Positions 1 to 9,263 of a stretch of DNA of 64,000 nucleotides are shown one piece after another (position 1 is the stretch's first letter; the number at the start of each line of letters is the position of its first letter). The stretch is from Dehalogenimonas sp. THU2 (GTDB taxonomy: Bacteria > Chloroflexota > Dehalococcoidia > Dehalococcoidales > Dehalococcoidaceae). The notes beneath the pieces were generated by a model. The model had not been told where the DNA came from and did not search any database. It saw only the letters and a list, made by a program, of their open reading frames with translations. The stretch spans positions 25,281-89,280 of the forward strand of contig NZ_JBDLLU010000008.1 of NCBI RefSeq assembly GCF_039749495.1, in the 5' to 3' direction. A program made the translations under genes and the position numbers.

Positions 1-915
1 CTTTTCGGCTAGATTTGACATAAAGGTGAAGTAAGAACCGTCAGCCGGCAGAATGACCGGAGATAGTTCCACCACCCTGGCCCCGGTTTCCCGGGACACC
101 GCCTGGACCAGGGCCGCCGAAGTTCCGGTCTCGGTGAAGATGGCTTTCACCTGATTCTCCCTGATTTGCGTGATGAGCGCGGCGAGGTCCGCCGCGGAAA
201 CTTCCGCCTGGGTGGAGAGGCTGGGGATGACAGCCCCGATCAACTGAAAACCGTAGCGCCGGGCAAAATAGCCCATGGAATCATGACCGGTCACCAGCTT
301 GCGGCTGCCCGGCGCCACCTGGCTCATCTTCAAGGCGATATCGGAATGCAACGCATCCAGGCGGGACTCCAAATCACGGGCGCGACTATCGACATCGAGA
401 CCCAGTGTCGCCTTCATCTCAGCGGCCAGGGCGGTGACGACGCTCTTCATCGCCAGGGGATCGACCCAGAAATGGGGGTCGGGGGCACCGGCTTTCAGTT
501 CGTGTTCTTCACCTTCTCCACCGTTTTCGTGTTCGACGATCTCGCCCTCGCCGACATAACGGATGACGATATGGTCGGTGGCGGTAAAAAGTTTTACCCC
601 GCGGCTCACGGCTGTTTCTACCGCGGCTTCGATGCTTACTTCCAGGTCCAGCCCGTTCCAGACGATTAAGCCGGCCTTGTTAAGCCTCTCGATATCGCGG
701 GCTGAAGGCTCCCAGTCGTGAGGATCGGCGCCATCAGGCATGAGCACGATGACCGGGACTTCATCGCCAGCCAGTTCTTTGACGATAGACCCAAGGATAG
801 AATGGGTGACGACGATCGATTTTTCATCGCCACCGTCCTTACCGCAGCCGCTCACCAGAGCCGAACCCAATATTATTACCAGCGCCAACGATGCGGGTAA
901 CAACCGGTTTTTCAT
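1..915 (-). CDS. znuA: Zinc/manganese ABC transporter substrate-binding lipoprotein (ZnuA-like), partial
   Basis: I translated this directly from the minus strand; it stays open to the window edge, so the C-terminus is missing (305 codons seen). The N-terminus is a lipoprotein signal with a lipobox ending at Cys24 (LVSGC). Family motifs follow: H66 in DPHDWEPS, a short Glu/His-rich loop, DPHFWVDP, and TGHDSMGYF, which supply the metal-ligand histidines of the ZnuA/TroA cluster. The role is capture of Zn2+ (possibly Mn2+) outside the membrane for a permease and ATPase. Its ATG overlaps the stop of the upstream Fur-family gene (ATGA), so the two are cotranscribed. The likely partners znuB and znuC lie 4-6 kb away in the same direction rather than adjacent. 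Confidence 0.88.
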   Translation of the reverse strand, partial: MKNRLLPASLALVIILGSALVSGCGKDGGDEKSIVVTHSILGSIVKELAGDEVPVIVLMPDGADPHDWEPSARDIERLNKAGLIVWNGLDLEVSIEAAVETAVSRGVKLFTATDHIVIRYVGEGEIVEHENGGEGEEHELKAGAPDPHFWVDPLAMKSVVTALAAEMKATLGLDVDSRARDLESRLDALHSDIALKMSQVAPGSRKLVTGHDSMGYFARRYGFQLIGAVIPSLSTQAEVSAADLAALITQIRENQVKAIFTETGTSAALVQAVSRETGARVVELSPVILPADGSYFTFMSNLAEK

Positions 916-1343
916 TCTTCCTTCACCTGGCAACCACGGCAAATCCCTTGGAATTCCAATTTGTGATCGGTGATGCGGAAACCGGTTTCCCGCTCCAGCG
1001 CTGATTCCAGCTCCACCGGGCAATGTCCGGTAAAATTCACCACATCCCCGCAGCCACGGCACACCAAATGGTGATGATGCTCCGCCGGCCCGGCCTTGAA
1101 GCTGGCGGCGGCGCCTTCCGGCTGGAAGCGGCATAAAAGCCCCAGTTTCTCCAGCAGGTCCAGCGTCCTATAAACTGTCACCAGCCCGATTTCCGGATGT
1201 TTCTCCAAAAGGGCGGTGTGCAGGGCCTGGGGGGTAGCGGGAGTGTTGTCGTTAACCATAGCCTCGACAATAGCCCGCCGCTGCGGCGTGAGCTTGAATC
1301 CCGCGCTTTTGAGTTCGTTCAGTATCTTCTGATTGGGTGTCAT
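912..1343 (-). CDS. Fur-family metal regulator, probably Zur-type
   Basis: This 143-residue protein has an N-terminal winged helix (residues about 1-85, starting TPNQKILNELKSAGFKLTPQ) and a C-terminal metal-binding half. It has a run of four His followed by VCRGCG, and a second CRGC near the C-terminus, which are the two CxxC pairs of the structural zinc site. It is translationally coupled to the znuA-like gene through a 4-nt ATGA overlap. That context suggests zinc-responsive repression (Zur), but Fur or PerR specificity cannot be excluded from sequence. A dyad just upstream (1357-1371) is a good candidate for its own operator. Confidence 0.85.
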   Translation of the reverse strand: MTPNQKILNELKSAGFKLTPQRRAIVEAMVNDNTPATPQALHTALLEKHPEIGLVTVYRTLDLLEKLGLLCRFQPEGAAASFKAGPAEHHHHLVCRGCGDVVNFTGHCPVELESALERETGFRITDHKLEFQGICRGCQVKEE

Positions 1344-1356
1344 TGATTCACCTAAA

Positions 1357-1371
1357 TGAAAAACGTTTTCA
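1357..1371. promoter_or_regulatory. Candidate Fur/Zur operator upstream of the regulator-znuA pair
   Basis: An inverted repeat, TGAAAAAC followed by GTTTTCA, is centred on CG at 1364-1365. It is near-perfect, with one extra A in the left arm. It lies 14 nt upstream of the Fur-family start codon (minus strand). The AT-rich arms and the position fit autoregulation by a Fur-superfamily repressor. This is inferred; no consensus search was possible. Confidence 0.45.
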
Positions 1372-1542
1372 GTTACAATCTAGCAAAGGCCTCGAGTTGT
1401 GTCAAATGAGAAATCAAACCCAGGCCGAAGCCCCTGACATCAAGCGTATTTTGATTCAAGACAGTCGAGTACTAGAATAAGCGTGCGGGAATCTCCTCAG
1501 AACGTCAGATGTACACCGTTTATATCCTGCAGGAGGCATGTG

Positions 1543-1860
1543 ATGAGAAAGTCGACCTTGGTGATAGCGATTACCGGCGGCGTCCTTTTCCTATTGGGGG
1601 TGGGGGTGATGGCGGAGGTATTATCCGAGGGTTTTTGGATTCTGGCTTTTTTCGGGCTGCTGATACTGGCTGCCGGTCTGCTTATCGCCGGACTGAGCAC
1701 GCGGGGAGAAACAAGATGGCTGAATTTCACCATGGCATCGGCCATGTTGATCGGCCTTGGAGTCATCTACATTTTCAGCCTGGGATATTTCATTTTTCCT
1801 CTAGCCGTCGTTTTCCTCATCGTTTCGCTTCGGAAATGGTCTCGCTTTCATTCCGCGTGA
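1543..1860 (+). CDS. Small membrane protein, unknown function
   Basis: This 105-residue protein is almost entirely hydrophobic, with about four membrane segments: residues about 4-26, 30-52, a segment around ASAMLIGLGVIYIFSLGY, and one around FPLAVVFLIVSL. It ends in a short basic tail. The ATG at 1543 is preferred over upstream in-frame codons because AGGAGG at 1531-1536 sits six bases before it. It stands alone between divergent and convergent neighbours. I do not recognise a family. Confidence 0.65.
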   Translation: MRKSTLVIAITGGVLFLLGVGVMAEVLSEGFWILAFFGLLILAAGLLIAGLSTRGETRWLNFTMASAMLIGLGVIYIFSLGYFIFPLAVVFLIVSLRKWSRFHSA

Positions 1861-1886
1861 ATCGGATCGGATCAGTTCGATCGGGA

Positions 1887-3302
1887 TCAATTCCCGTTGT
1901 TAACCGGAAGACCTCGACCCCGTGGTAATGAGGCGAACACCCCCAGAACGCAAAGAACGGTAAAGATGCTGAAGGCCACCCTCAGGCTGGTCACCAATTC
2001 CGCGTGAACATCCGGTGATAACTGGACGCGGCCGATAATGAGGGCGAAGAGCAGGAGCGCGATACCCAATGACAGCATCTGGCCGACAAGGCGCATGGTA
2101 GAAAGCGTCGCCGAGGCCACCCCGTAATGCCGCCGGGTCACCGATCCCATCACCGCCGAGGTGTTAGGTGAGGAGAAGAGGCCGAAACCGGAGCCCAGCA
2201 CGACGAGCGCGGCCACGATGTAGACCATCGAAGTATTCTCACTGATGAAGATGAGAAGTCCCAAGCCTGTTGCCGACAGAGCCATTCCCGCCGAAGCTAG
2301 CAACCGTGGTTCGAAACGGTCGGCTAGGCGTCCGGCGAACGGAGAGATGGAGGCCATCAGGATCGGCTGGGCAACCAGGATGAGCCCCGCTCCCGCCGGT
2401 GAAAAACCCTTGACGAATTGCAGGTACAGCGACAGCAGGAAACCGGTGGCGAAGGTGGCGGAGTAGTTGATCAGGGTGGCCACGTTGGACAGAGTAAAGA
2501 CGGGGTTGTGCCGGAACAGCTCGATCGACAGTATAGGATGGGTCGTCCGGGCTTCCAGCAGGAGGAACACTATTAAGCCGACGGCGCCGCCGCCGATCAG
2601 GATAAAACCGTCTGGATCCGGCAATTCCGAAAATCCCAGCATCAGGGAGATCAGCGCTAAGCCGTACACTACTGCGCCTTTGAGGTCGAAACGTTCGTCG
2701 CTGGCTTCCTGCCACTCTGTCTTCATTCTGGTAATGATGAAGTACAAGGCGAACAATCCCAGGGCGGCGGTGGTCAGAAAAATGCTGCGCCAGCCAAAGG
2801 CGCCGGTGAGCAGACCTCCCGCCGTCGGTCCCAGCGAGAGTCCGATATATACCGCGGCGGCGTTCAATCCCAGCACCTTGCCCCGTTCCGCCGGCGGGAA
2901 AACAGAGGTCAGAACGACCACTCCGGTACCGAAGAGCATAGCCGCTCCGATACCCTGGGCTACCCGCAAGGCGATAAGTTGTGAGCCGCTTTGGCTTAAT
3001 GTGATCGCTATGGAGACGACGACGTAAACTGCTAACCCGGAGATGAAGATGCGCCGCCGTCCCTTGATATCGGCCAGGCGCCCGAAAGGCAGCAGGAACA
3101 CGACGGCGGCCAGGATGTAGGCAGTGGCCACCCAGCCCAGGTTTACGGCATCGAGGCTAAATTCCCTGCCGATTACCGGCAGGGCGATATTGACCGCCGA
3201 TCCCATGAAAGGTGTCAGGAACGATGCCAGGGTAGCCGCCACCAGCGCGGCTCTTCTGGCGGAACTGGCGGTGGCCGGCGGCAGTGTGGAATGCGGCAGC
3301 AT
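1887..3302 (-). CDS. MFS multidrug-type efflux transporter (DHA2-like)
   Basis: This 471-residue polytopic protein has about 14 hydrophobic segments, the size and pattern of the DHA2 drug:H+ antiporter group. The N-terminus after a short Ser/Ala-rich leader reads FLTPFMGSAVNIALPVIGRE, typical of the family's first helix. Helix 2-3 carries the MFS signature GRLADIKGRRRIF, and motif C appears near helix 5 (GLSLGPTAGGLLTGAFGW). It starts 3 nt downstream of the VOC protein stop, so the two form an operon. Substrate is unknown. VOC plus efflux suggests detoxification, but that is inference. Confidence 0.85.
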   Translation of the reverse strand: MLPHSTLPPATASSARRAALVAATLASFLTPFMGSAVNIALPVIGREFSLDAVNLGWVATAYILAAVVFLLPFGRLADIKGRRRIFISGLAVYVVVSIAITLSQSGSQLIALRVAQGIGAAMLFGTGVVVLTSVFPPAERGKVLGLNAAAVYIGLSLGPTAGGLLTGAFGWRSIFLTTAALGLFALYFIITRMKTEWQEASDERFDLKGAVVYGLALISLMLGFSELPDPDGFILIGGGAVGLIVFLLLEARTTHPILSIELFRHNPVFTLSNVATLINYSATFATGFLLSLYLQFVKGFSPAGAGLILVAQPILMASISPFAGRLADRFEPRLLASAGMALSATGLGLLIFISENTSMVYIVAALVVLGSGFGLFSSPNTSAVMGSVTRRHYGVASATLSTMRLVGQMLSLGIALLLFALIIGRVQLSPDVHAELVTSLRVAFSIFTVLCVLGVFASLPRGRGLPVNNGN

Positions 3303-3305
3303 GCC

Positions 3306-3674
3306 TTATTTGGCGTCGGGGTCCGATTGCATCATGCCGAAGGGGTTGCCCTCGGTGTCGGTGAAATAGGCGAAGTAGCCGATGCCCGGCACCGTCTGGT
3401 TGGGGCTGAGGCGCTTTCCCCCGGCGGTGATGACCTTGTCCGCCGCGGCATCCAGGTCTGCCACATCCAGTGTGTTGACTGTTTGCTTGATCGGCCCGGT
3501 CTTGTCTGTAATGGCGCCGTTGATGCCCGGTTCGGAATCGGGGCCGGTGGTTATCATCCAGTAGTCCATCGGACCGCCCCATTTTTCAACTTTCCATCCG
3601 AAGGCTTCTTGATAGAACTTGACTGCTCGTTCCGTTTTTTCCGCCGGAATCTCGAAATGGATCATTCTGCCCAT
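3306..3674 (-). CDS. VOC-family (glyoxalase/bleomycin-resistance fold) protein
   Basis: A 122-residue protein forming a single VOC unit pair (beta-alpha-beta-beta-beta twice). It begins with MGRMIHFEIPAEKTERAVKF and contains the typical FYQEAFGW, PGINGAI and DTEGNPFGM segments. The C-terminal half has the PGIGYFAYFTDTEGN strand pair. Such proteins bind a metal and small substrates, or act as antibiotic-binding or isomerase domains; the specific reaction cannot be read here. It is immediately upstream of, and probably cotranscribed with, the MFS transporter. Confidence 0.8.
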   Translation of the reverse strand: MGRMIHFEIPAEKTERAVKFYQEAFGWKVEKWGGPMDYWMITTGPDSEPGINGAITDKTGPIKQTVNTLDVADLDAAADKVITAGGKRLSPNQTVPGIGYFAYFTDTEGNPFGMMQSDPDAK

Positions 3675-3688
3675 GGCAGGCCTCCTGA

Positions 3689-4603
3689 TTAGCGCCTGGC
3701 GGCACCGATTAACTGAGACATCTCAGTCAATTTCCATTCTAGCATGTAATTTTCGATACTCTTAACAATTTCGATGGGCGCCCGCGGGTTTACCAGCGCC
3801 GCGGTGCCGACCTCTACCGCTGTCGCCCCGGCCATTAGAAACTCGATGGCATCCTCTCCCGTGGTGATGCCGCCACAGCCGATGACAGGTACCTTGACCG
3901 CCCCGGCGACCCGGTACACCATGGCGAGGGCTACCGGTTTGACCGCCGAGCCGGACAGGCCGCCGGTGATATTGCCCAGTACCGGTTTTCGTTTCTTGAT
4001 ATCGATGGCCATGCCGCGCAGGGTGTTGATGAGGGATACGGCATCGGCTCCCGCGCTTTCGACCGCCTGCGCCAGGGCGACGATGTCGGAGGTGTTGGGG
4101 GTGAGTTTCACGATGACCGGGAGCGAAGTCGCGTTTTTAACGGCGCGGGTTACCGCTGCCGCGGATTCCGGCGTGGAGCCGAACTCCAGACACCCCGCCG
4201 CCACGTTAGGGCAGGAGATATTCACTTCCAAGGCCGCAATGCCGGGCACTTTATCCAGCCGATGAGCCAGTTTGGCGTATTCATCGACGCTCTCGGCGGC
4301 GATATTCACGAAGATCGGCGTCGTCCATCCGGCCCATAACGGGGCGTATTTTTCGATGACCGCCTCGACGCCCGGATTTTGCAGCCCGATAGCGTTGAGC
4401 AACCCATAGGGGGTTTCCATGATGCGGGGCTGGGGGTTTCCGGCGCGGGGTTTGAGTGTGGTGCCCTTGCAGACGAACGCGCCCAGGTCTGCGATATCAC
4501 ACAGGCGGTTAGGCTCATCGCCGTAACCGGCGGTGCCGGAGGCGGCGATGACGGGGTTCTTGAGTTTCAGGCCGGGCAGTAATTGGATAGAAAGGTCAGG
4601 CAT
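3689..4603 (-). CDS. pyrD: Dihydroorotate dehydrogenase, class 1B catalytic subunit type
   Basis: A 304-residue TIM-barrel flavoprotein of pyrimidine biosynthesis (dihydroorotate to orotate). It opens with LPGLKLKNPVIAASGTAGYG, and has the substrate loop NAIGLQNPGV, the active-site segment EVNISCPN with the class 1 catalytic Cys, VKLTPN, and the FMN phosphate site IGCGGITTGEDAIEFLMAGA. Start: the ATG at 4603 gives the normal family N-terminus (MPDLSIQLLPGLKL); an upstream in-frame ATG adds 12 low-complexity residues. No Shine-Dalgarno is visible, but a TATAAT lies about 10 nt upstream, so the message may be nearly leaderless. The class 1B partner PyrK is not adjacent. Confidence 0.92.
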   Translation of the reverse strand: MPDLSIQLLPGLKLKNPVIAASGTAGYGDEPNRLCDIADLGAFVCKGTTLKPRAGNPQPRIMETPYGLLNAIGLQNPGVEAVIEKYAPLWAGWTTPIFVNIAAESVDEYAKLAHRLDKVPGIAALEVNISCPNVAAGCLEFGSTPESAAAVTRAVKNATSLPVIVKLTPNTSDIVALAQAVESAGADAVSLINTLRGMAIDIKKRKPVLGNITGGLSGSAVKPVALAMVYRVAGAVKVPVIGCGGITTGEDAIEFLMAGATAVEVGTAALVNPRAPIEIVKSIENYMLEWKLTEMSQLIGAARR

Positions 4604-4708
4604 AAGTGTGATTATAGGGGAGGGGGTGGGGGAGCGCAAGGAGCCGTTATCCTCGGTTCTGGCGGACGGGTTCGGCGTGTGTCAAAGGGTAATCCCGAAC
4701 CATTAATG

Positions 4709-5509
4709 TCAGGAATTATCGTCGTGGTGCCTTCCCCCGTCGTGCCCGTGATGGCATTCAAGCACTGTGAGGTGTTTCTGGTCGGGACCGATAACGATGC
4801 CGAAGGTTTCCAGGAGCGCCTTGGGCGTGATCACCTCGTCCGGCGGACCCAGGGCAACCACCTTATGCGCCAGGAGCATGACCTGGTGGCAGAGTGCCGC
4901 CTCTTCCTGCACGTCATGGGTGGCTACTACAACGCTGGCGCCGCGGCAGAGTTCGTCCTTCACGGCCTGCAGGTAAAGCTCACGGCTGCCGACGTCCAGG
5001 CCGGAGGTAGGTTCGTCCATTACCAGGAGGTCGGCGCGGTGAGCCAGCACCTGGGCCAGGTAAACCCGCTGCTGTTGACCGCCGGAAAGAGAACGCAGGG
5101 GGGTATCGGCCAGCTTTTCAATGTTCATAGCCCGCATCGCCTCGCCGACGATGTCGTTGTCCTTTGCGGTCAGGCGTCCCAGGAGACCGCGACTGGGAAA
5201 ACGGCCCATGCGTACCACGTCGATGGCGCGCAGCGGCAGCACGAAGCCGGAGGCATGGAACTGGCCGAGGTAGGCGATACGCCGGGGATTGGACCCCGGT
5301 TTGGAACCAAAAACCCGGACCTCACCCCCGATGGGTGGCAGCAAGCCGACGATGGTTTTGAGCAGGGTGGATTTGCCTGAGCCATTGGTGCCGATGAGGG
5401 CGATGGCCTGGCCTTCCTTAAGTTCAAAATCGATGCCGGCCACCACCGTTTTTCCATTGTAGCCGACGTCCAGCTTGCGGGCGGCGATGTCAGGGACTGT
5501 ATTAGCCAT
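4709..5509 (-). CDS. znuC: Zinc/manganese ABC transporter ATP-binding protein
   Basis: An ABC ATPase of about 266 residues. It has Walker A GTNGSGKSTLLKTI, Q-loop AYLGQFHASG, signature LSGGQQQRVYLAQVLAHRADLL running into Walker B LLVMDEPTSGLD, and the H-loop VVATHDVQEE. The C-terminal tail is His/Asp-rich (ECHHGHDGGRHHDDNS), which in zinc transporters often binds metal. The start at 5509 (MANTVPD) overlaps the permease stop by 8 nt, showing translational coupling; an earlier in-frame start lies inside the permease gene. It pairs with the permease at 5502-6356 and presumably the ZnuA-like lipoprotein at the left edge. Confidence 0.88.
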   Translation of the reverse strand: MANTVPDIAARKLDVGYNGKTVVAGIDFELKEGQAIALIGTNGSGKSTLLKTIVGLLPPIGGEVRVFGSKPGSNPRRIAYLGQFHASGFVLPLRAIDVVRMGRFPSRGLLGRLTAKDNDIVGEAMRAMNIEKLADTPLRSLSGGQQQRVYLAQVLAHRADLLVMDEPTSGLDVGSRELYLQAVKDELCRGASVVVATHDVQEEAALCHQVMLLAHKVVALGPPDEVITPKALLETFGIVIGPDQKHLTVLECHHGHDGGRHHDDNS

Positions 5510-6356
5510 GCTGTGCTTCCCCCGTCTGGTTCGCCCCACGGGTTCTCAGGTTGGATAAAGTGAAAACGGTGAAGAAGATGAGTGTGGCTACCAGGATGAC
5601 CGAGGCCCCGGCAGCCAGGTTGAAATGGTAACTAAGCAGCAGCCCGGCATACATCGAAACTGAGCCGAAGACGGCCGCCCAGGCCATCATGCCGCGGATG
5701 CGCCGTGCCAGTAGCGCGCCCGCGCCGGCCGGGGCGATGAGCAGGCCGAAGACCAGCAGCGTACCCACCGTTTGGAAAGAGATGATGATGGTGGCGGCGA
5801 TCATGAAAAGCATGATGTTGTGGTAGATCTTGGACGGAAAACCGGCCACCTCCGCTTGTTCCGGATCGAAAGCCAGCAGCATGAAAGGCCGCGCGCAGAT
5901 AAAAGCGGTAATGCCGATGACGATGGTGGCGATAAATTGAATCAGGATATCTCCCCAGCTTATGCCCAAAAGTTCGCCGAAGAGGATACGGGTGAGGTCG
6001 CCGGAAAAGGAACTGGAACGGGAGACGATAACCACACCCAACGCCAGCATGCCGACGAACAATAATCCGATAGCCGTATCCGACGACAACCGGGAGCGCC
6101 GGGTGATCAGTGTCACCCCGCCGATCATCACCGCAGCCCCCAGCGCCGCCCCCAGGATGCCGGAGAACCCCATCAACACCGCCAGGGCGATGCCCGGCAG
6201 CACGCCGTGAGCCAGCGCGTCGCCGATGAAAGCCAGCCCCCGGAGGATGATGAACGTCCCTGCGATGGCACAGGCGACGGACACCAGCACTCCGGCCAGC
6301 AGAGCCTGGGTCATGAAGGGGTTGTCGGCAAAGGGCGAGACCAAAGCGTCGATCAT
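5502..6356 (-). CDS. znuB: Zinc/manganese ABC transporter permease
   Basis: A 284-residue inner-membrane permease of the ABC-3 family (ZnuB/TroC/MntB). It has eight or nine hydrophobic segments and family motifs near AFIGDALAHGVLPGIALA and TVGTLLVFGLLIAPAGAGAL. It forms the channel for the ATPase encoded by the overlapping downstream gene. It begins 30 nt after the large exported propeller protein gene, on the same strand, so the three may share a transcript. The C-terminal His is followed directly by the overlap with the ATPase start. Confidence 0.9.
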   Translation of the reverse strand: MIDALVSPFADNPFMTQALLAGVLVSVACAIAGTFIILRGLAFIGDALAHGVLPGIALAVLMGFSGILGAALGAAVMIGGVTLITRRSRLSSDTAIGLLFVGMLALGVVIVSRSSSFSGDLTRILFGELLGISWGDILIQFIATIVIGITAFICARPFMLLAFDPEQAEVAGFPSKIYHNIMLFMIAATIIISFQTVGTLLVFGLLIAPAGAGALLARRIRGMMAWAAVFGSVSMYAGLLLSYHFNLAAGASVILVATLIFFTVFTLSNLRTRGANQTGEAQHG

Positions 6357-6385
6357 GCTGTAATTATCGGTTCTTTACGTCTGAC

Positions 6386-9256
6386 TTACAATGTCCGCTT
6401 TCCTTTGACCACTATCACCAGCGCCAGGAGCAGTAAAACCACGGCTCCACCCATACCGGCCAGGGAGAAAGCCAGCCAATCCGGCATGGTCATGGTTGGC
6501 GCTATCGGCACTGTGACCGTGGGTGCCACCGGAGATGTCACCACCGGACTGGTCGGTGCTGTGGTCGCGGGAGCTGCAGTGGTGAAGGCGGAAACGGCGC
6601 TCCAGGCGGAAAAGCTGTTCTCACTGACCGCCCGGATCTTCCAGTAGTAGGTAGTGGCCGAGGTCAACGCAGCCGGCGGTTGCCAGGCGTTGCCGACGAT
6701 ATTAGCTGGCGAGGCCGTGATGTTCTGGAATCCGGCATCCGTGGCCAGTAGAAGTTCATAACCGGTGGCGCCACCGACCGGTTGCCATTGAAAGAGGGGC
6801 AGCGGCGTCAGATTGGTGGCGCCGGGAGTGGGGGTTAAGAGTTGCGGTACGGCGACCACACCGCCCAGGGCGGTGGTGAAGCTGCGTTTTTCCGACCACG
6901 GACCCGGCACCGGCGCCACGGCGCGTACCCGCCAGTGATAGGTGACACCGGGCTCCAGCAGGCTCAGCCGAATGCTGCTGGCGGTCGAGTTGCCGCTGAA
7001 AAGTGGTGACGTCATATCGGCGGAATCATTCATTTGCCATTCATAGCCTGTGGCGCCGCTCACGGACTGCCATTTCAGGTCGATGCCACCGATGATTCCG
7101 GAAGGGTAATAGGTCCCCAGTCCCGGGGCGGATGCGGGGGGTGAGGTCAGAGCGACAGCGCTGGCGATGGTATCGGTGTAGGTCATTATGCGGTTATTGG
7201 TCGTATCCAGCGACCAAAGCTGGTGGCTATTCCTCGACAAACCCCATAGTGTGACACCGTCCGTCAATCCTTCGCTCGCCAAGTCCCAGGCGGCGGTTTC
7301 GGTCAACACCCGCGCCAGGCCACCGGTGGAGGTGCTGACGTTATTGGCGGATGGGGCATAAATGAAGCCGTTCGGTGCGACATCCAGGTCGCTCAACAGG
7401 GTCCCGGCGGGCAGGCCGGAATCGATGCGTTTCCAGGCGGCATCACCGATCTTATAGCGATAGATGCCCGTGTTGGCGTCGGTCGAAGAGGCATAGATCT
7501 TATTGCTGTCGCCGAAGTCAGGATCGAAGGTGAGGAGAATACTGCCGGTGAGCGAGGTTGCCGGTAGGGTGGAGAAAGTGACTCCGGCGTCGGTCGAAAT
7601 ATACGCGAGACCGTTCGATGCTGCGGCGATCAGGGTTCGGTCGGTGCTGAAATCCGGCGACAGTTCTAGCGCGTTGAATTTCACACTCCCGGTGGCGACA
7701 TTCTCAAAGAAGATGCCGGTGCCTGTTCTCCAGATGGTCGCGATATTACCATCACCGTCGAACGATGTGAAAAAGAAATTGTCCTTATCCAGTGCCGCGA
7801 AACCGGCTGTGGTGTCGATGCTTACGGGCAAACGGATGAGGCTGAATGTGGTTCCCTGGTCGGTGGACACCAGGCACAGAGCGCCATCGGCGTCGGTGGC
7901 GGCAATGAAGAGTGAACCATCCGCAGCGGTGATCAAACGGTCGATGGTCAGGATACGGTAATCTCCGATGCCGAGCAGTTTCCGCCATGTAAGCCCGTCA
8001 TCGTCGGTGCGCCATACGCCGTGAACACCGTTGAAGGCGAGGAGGTACAGTGTGTTGTCAGATTCATAGGTGGGTGACGCCACGACGGTAACCAACGTTC
8101 CGGCGCCTGTTTCGTCGATGAATAAGTCTGGGAGCCAGTTCATTCCCCCATCGATCGATGAAAAAACGCCGCTGCCCGTGCCGGAAGTGGCGGCGAAGGT
8201 CATATTATCAACGGAAGCGATGGCCGTCACCCGCTGTCCGCCAGGGTTCCTGACAGCCGATTGCCAGCTAATCCCGCCGTCGCTGCTGCGAAAAATCTCC
8301 CCGGAAGCGCTCCCAGCCAGCAGACTGTAAGCTCCTGATGTGCCGCTGACCGACAGGCTGGAGAAATCGGTGGGGCTGGAAAACGGTAGTGCGTAAGCCG
8401 CGGGCGCTTCGGCCGGCCGGGCGTAACACAACCATAAACCGCCCGCGTCCGCGCCGGTATCGATAGCAACGTAGAATTGCGGATTGGTTGTCAGGTTGAA
8501 ATCCTGGGGTAAGGTGATGGCGCCGGACGTGGCCGGTACGATTGAGCCGTCGCGGTGCTGAAGCGCCGCTGCCCGCCAGGTGCCGCCGTTGTAGAGCAGG
8601 ATGTAGGCATCGCCGGCGCTTTCTCCCAGAGCCAGGAGTTCCCGGTCGACCGCGAAGGTTGGAGAGAAACCTACATCGAAGACGTTGTAAGCGATGAGGC
8701 CGCTATCTATCCAGCCGCCGAAAAACTCCGCCTCGTTGATAAAATAGACGCCGCCCCACTCGTTCGCATCATCGTCGGCCACGGATACGGCGATGATGTT
8801 GGCGCCGGTAGTGCCATCGACGCTCAAGCCGGTGATGCGTTTACCCGGACCTCCCGGATAAGCGGCCACGGTTTGGAAGCTCAGGCCGTTGTCGGTTGAA
8901 CGGTAAAGGGTGGTGTCCGTGGCGTAATAGAATTGCCCGGCATCGGTCAGTTCCAGAGCTACCGGGGTGTGGACCGAAGCGAAGACTCGGGTAATATTTT
9001 CACCGGAAGCGTCGGTGCGGAAAAGGCCGCCCTCAGTGCCGGTAACCCAGGCATAAACCTGACTGGCGCTGTCGATGACGAGGTGTTTTACGTCGGTTTC
9101 CGGGGTCAGGTACCAGCTTCCGGCAGTGCCGGTCTGGGGCAAAGGAACCTCAGACCACTTGGCGTCAGCGGCAGCGGTTGGTTGTGGGGTCGGGGTTACC
9201 AACAGAGCTAGAGCGATGAGAAAAGTGGCGGTGCGGCGGACAGAAAAAATAGTCAT
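6386..9256 (-). CDS. Large exported BNR/sialidase-like propeller protein with fibronectin-like domains and C-terminal membrane anchor
   Basis: A 956-residue surface protein. A signal peptide ends near PTAAADAKW. Residues about 40-690 carry repeated Asp-box-like units (SSDGGISW, SIDGGMNW, STDQGTTF, STDAGVTF) of a BNR-type beta-propeller. Two fibronectin-type units follow, each with a GATGYEWQM or GATGYELLL core and a YHWRV or YYWKI strand, then a Thr/Pro-rich linker. It ends with one transmembrane helix and a KGKRTL tail, so the bulk is outside the cell. The start at 9256 is chosen because a promoter (9264-9292) occupies the upstream in-frame extension. It precedes znuB by 30 nt. No function is known; substrate or surface binding is inferred. 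Confidence 0.78.
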   Translation of the reverse strand: MTIFSVRRTATFLIALALLVTPTPQPTAAADAKWSEVPLPQTGTAGSWYLTPETDVKHLVIDSASQVYAWVTGTEGGLFRTDASGENITRVFASVHTPVALELTDAGQFYYATDTTLYRSTDNGLSFQTVAAYPGGPGKRITGLSVDGTTGANIIAVSVADDDANEWGGVYFINEAEFFGGWIDSGLIAYNVFDVGFSPTFAVDRELLALGESAGDAYILLYNGGTWRAAALQHRDGSIVPATSGAITLPQDFNLTTNPQFYVAIDTGADAGGLWLCYARPAEAPAAYALPFSSPTDFSSLSVSGTSGAYSLLAGSASGEIFRSSDGGISWQSAVRNPGGQRVTAIASVDNMTFAATSGTGSGVFSSIDGGMNWLPDLFIDETGAGTLVTVVASPTYESDNTLYLLAFNGVHGVWRTDDDGLTWRKLLGIGDYRILTIDRLITAADGSLFIAATDADGALCLVSTDQGTTFSLIRLPVSIDTTAGFAALDKDNFFFTSFDGDGNIATIWRTGTGIFFENVATGSVKFNALELSPDFSTDRTLIAAASNGLAYISTDAGVTFSTLPATSLTGSILLTFDPDFGDSNKIYASSTDANTGIYRYKIGDAAWKRIDSGLPAGTLLSDLDVAPNGFIYAPSANNVSTSTGGLARVLTETAAWDLASEGLTDGVTLWGLSRNSHQLWSLDTTNNRIMTYTDTIASAVALTSPPASAPGLGTYYPSGIIGGIDLKWQSVSGATGYEWQMNDSADMTSPLFSGNSTASSIRLSLLEPGVTYHWRVRAVAPVPGPWSEKRSFTTALGGVVAVPQLLTPTPGATNLTPLPLFQWQPVGGATGYELLLATDAGFQNITASPANIVGNAWQPPAALTSATTYYWKIRAVSENSFSAWSAVSAFTTAAPATTAPTSPVVTSPVAPTVTVPIAPTMTMPDWLAFSLAGMGGAVVLLLLALVIVVKGKRTL

Positions 9257-9263
9257 GCAGCGC

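Noticed and set aside
4583..5380. Long plus-strand open frame opposite znuC
   Set aside because: It lies antisense to a clear ABC ATPase with all motifs; composition and lack of motifs mark it as a shadow.
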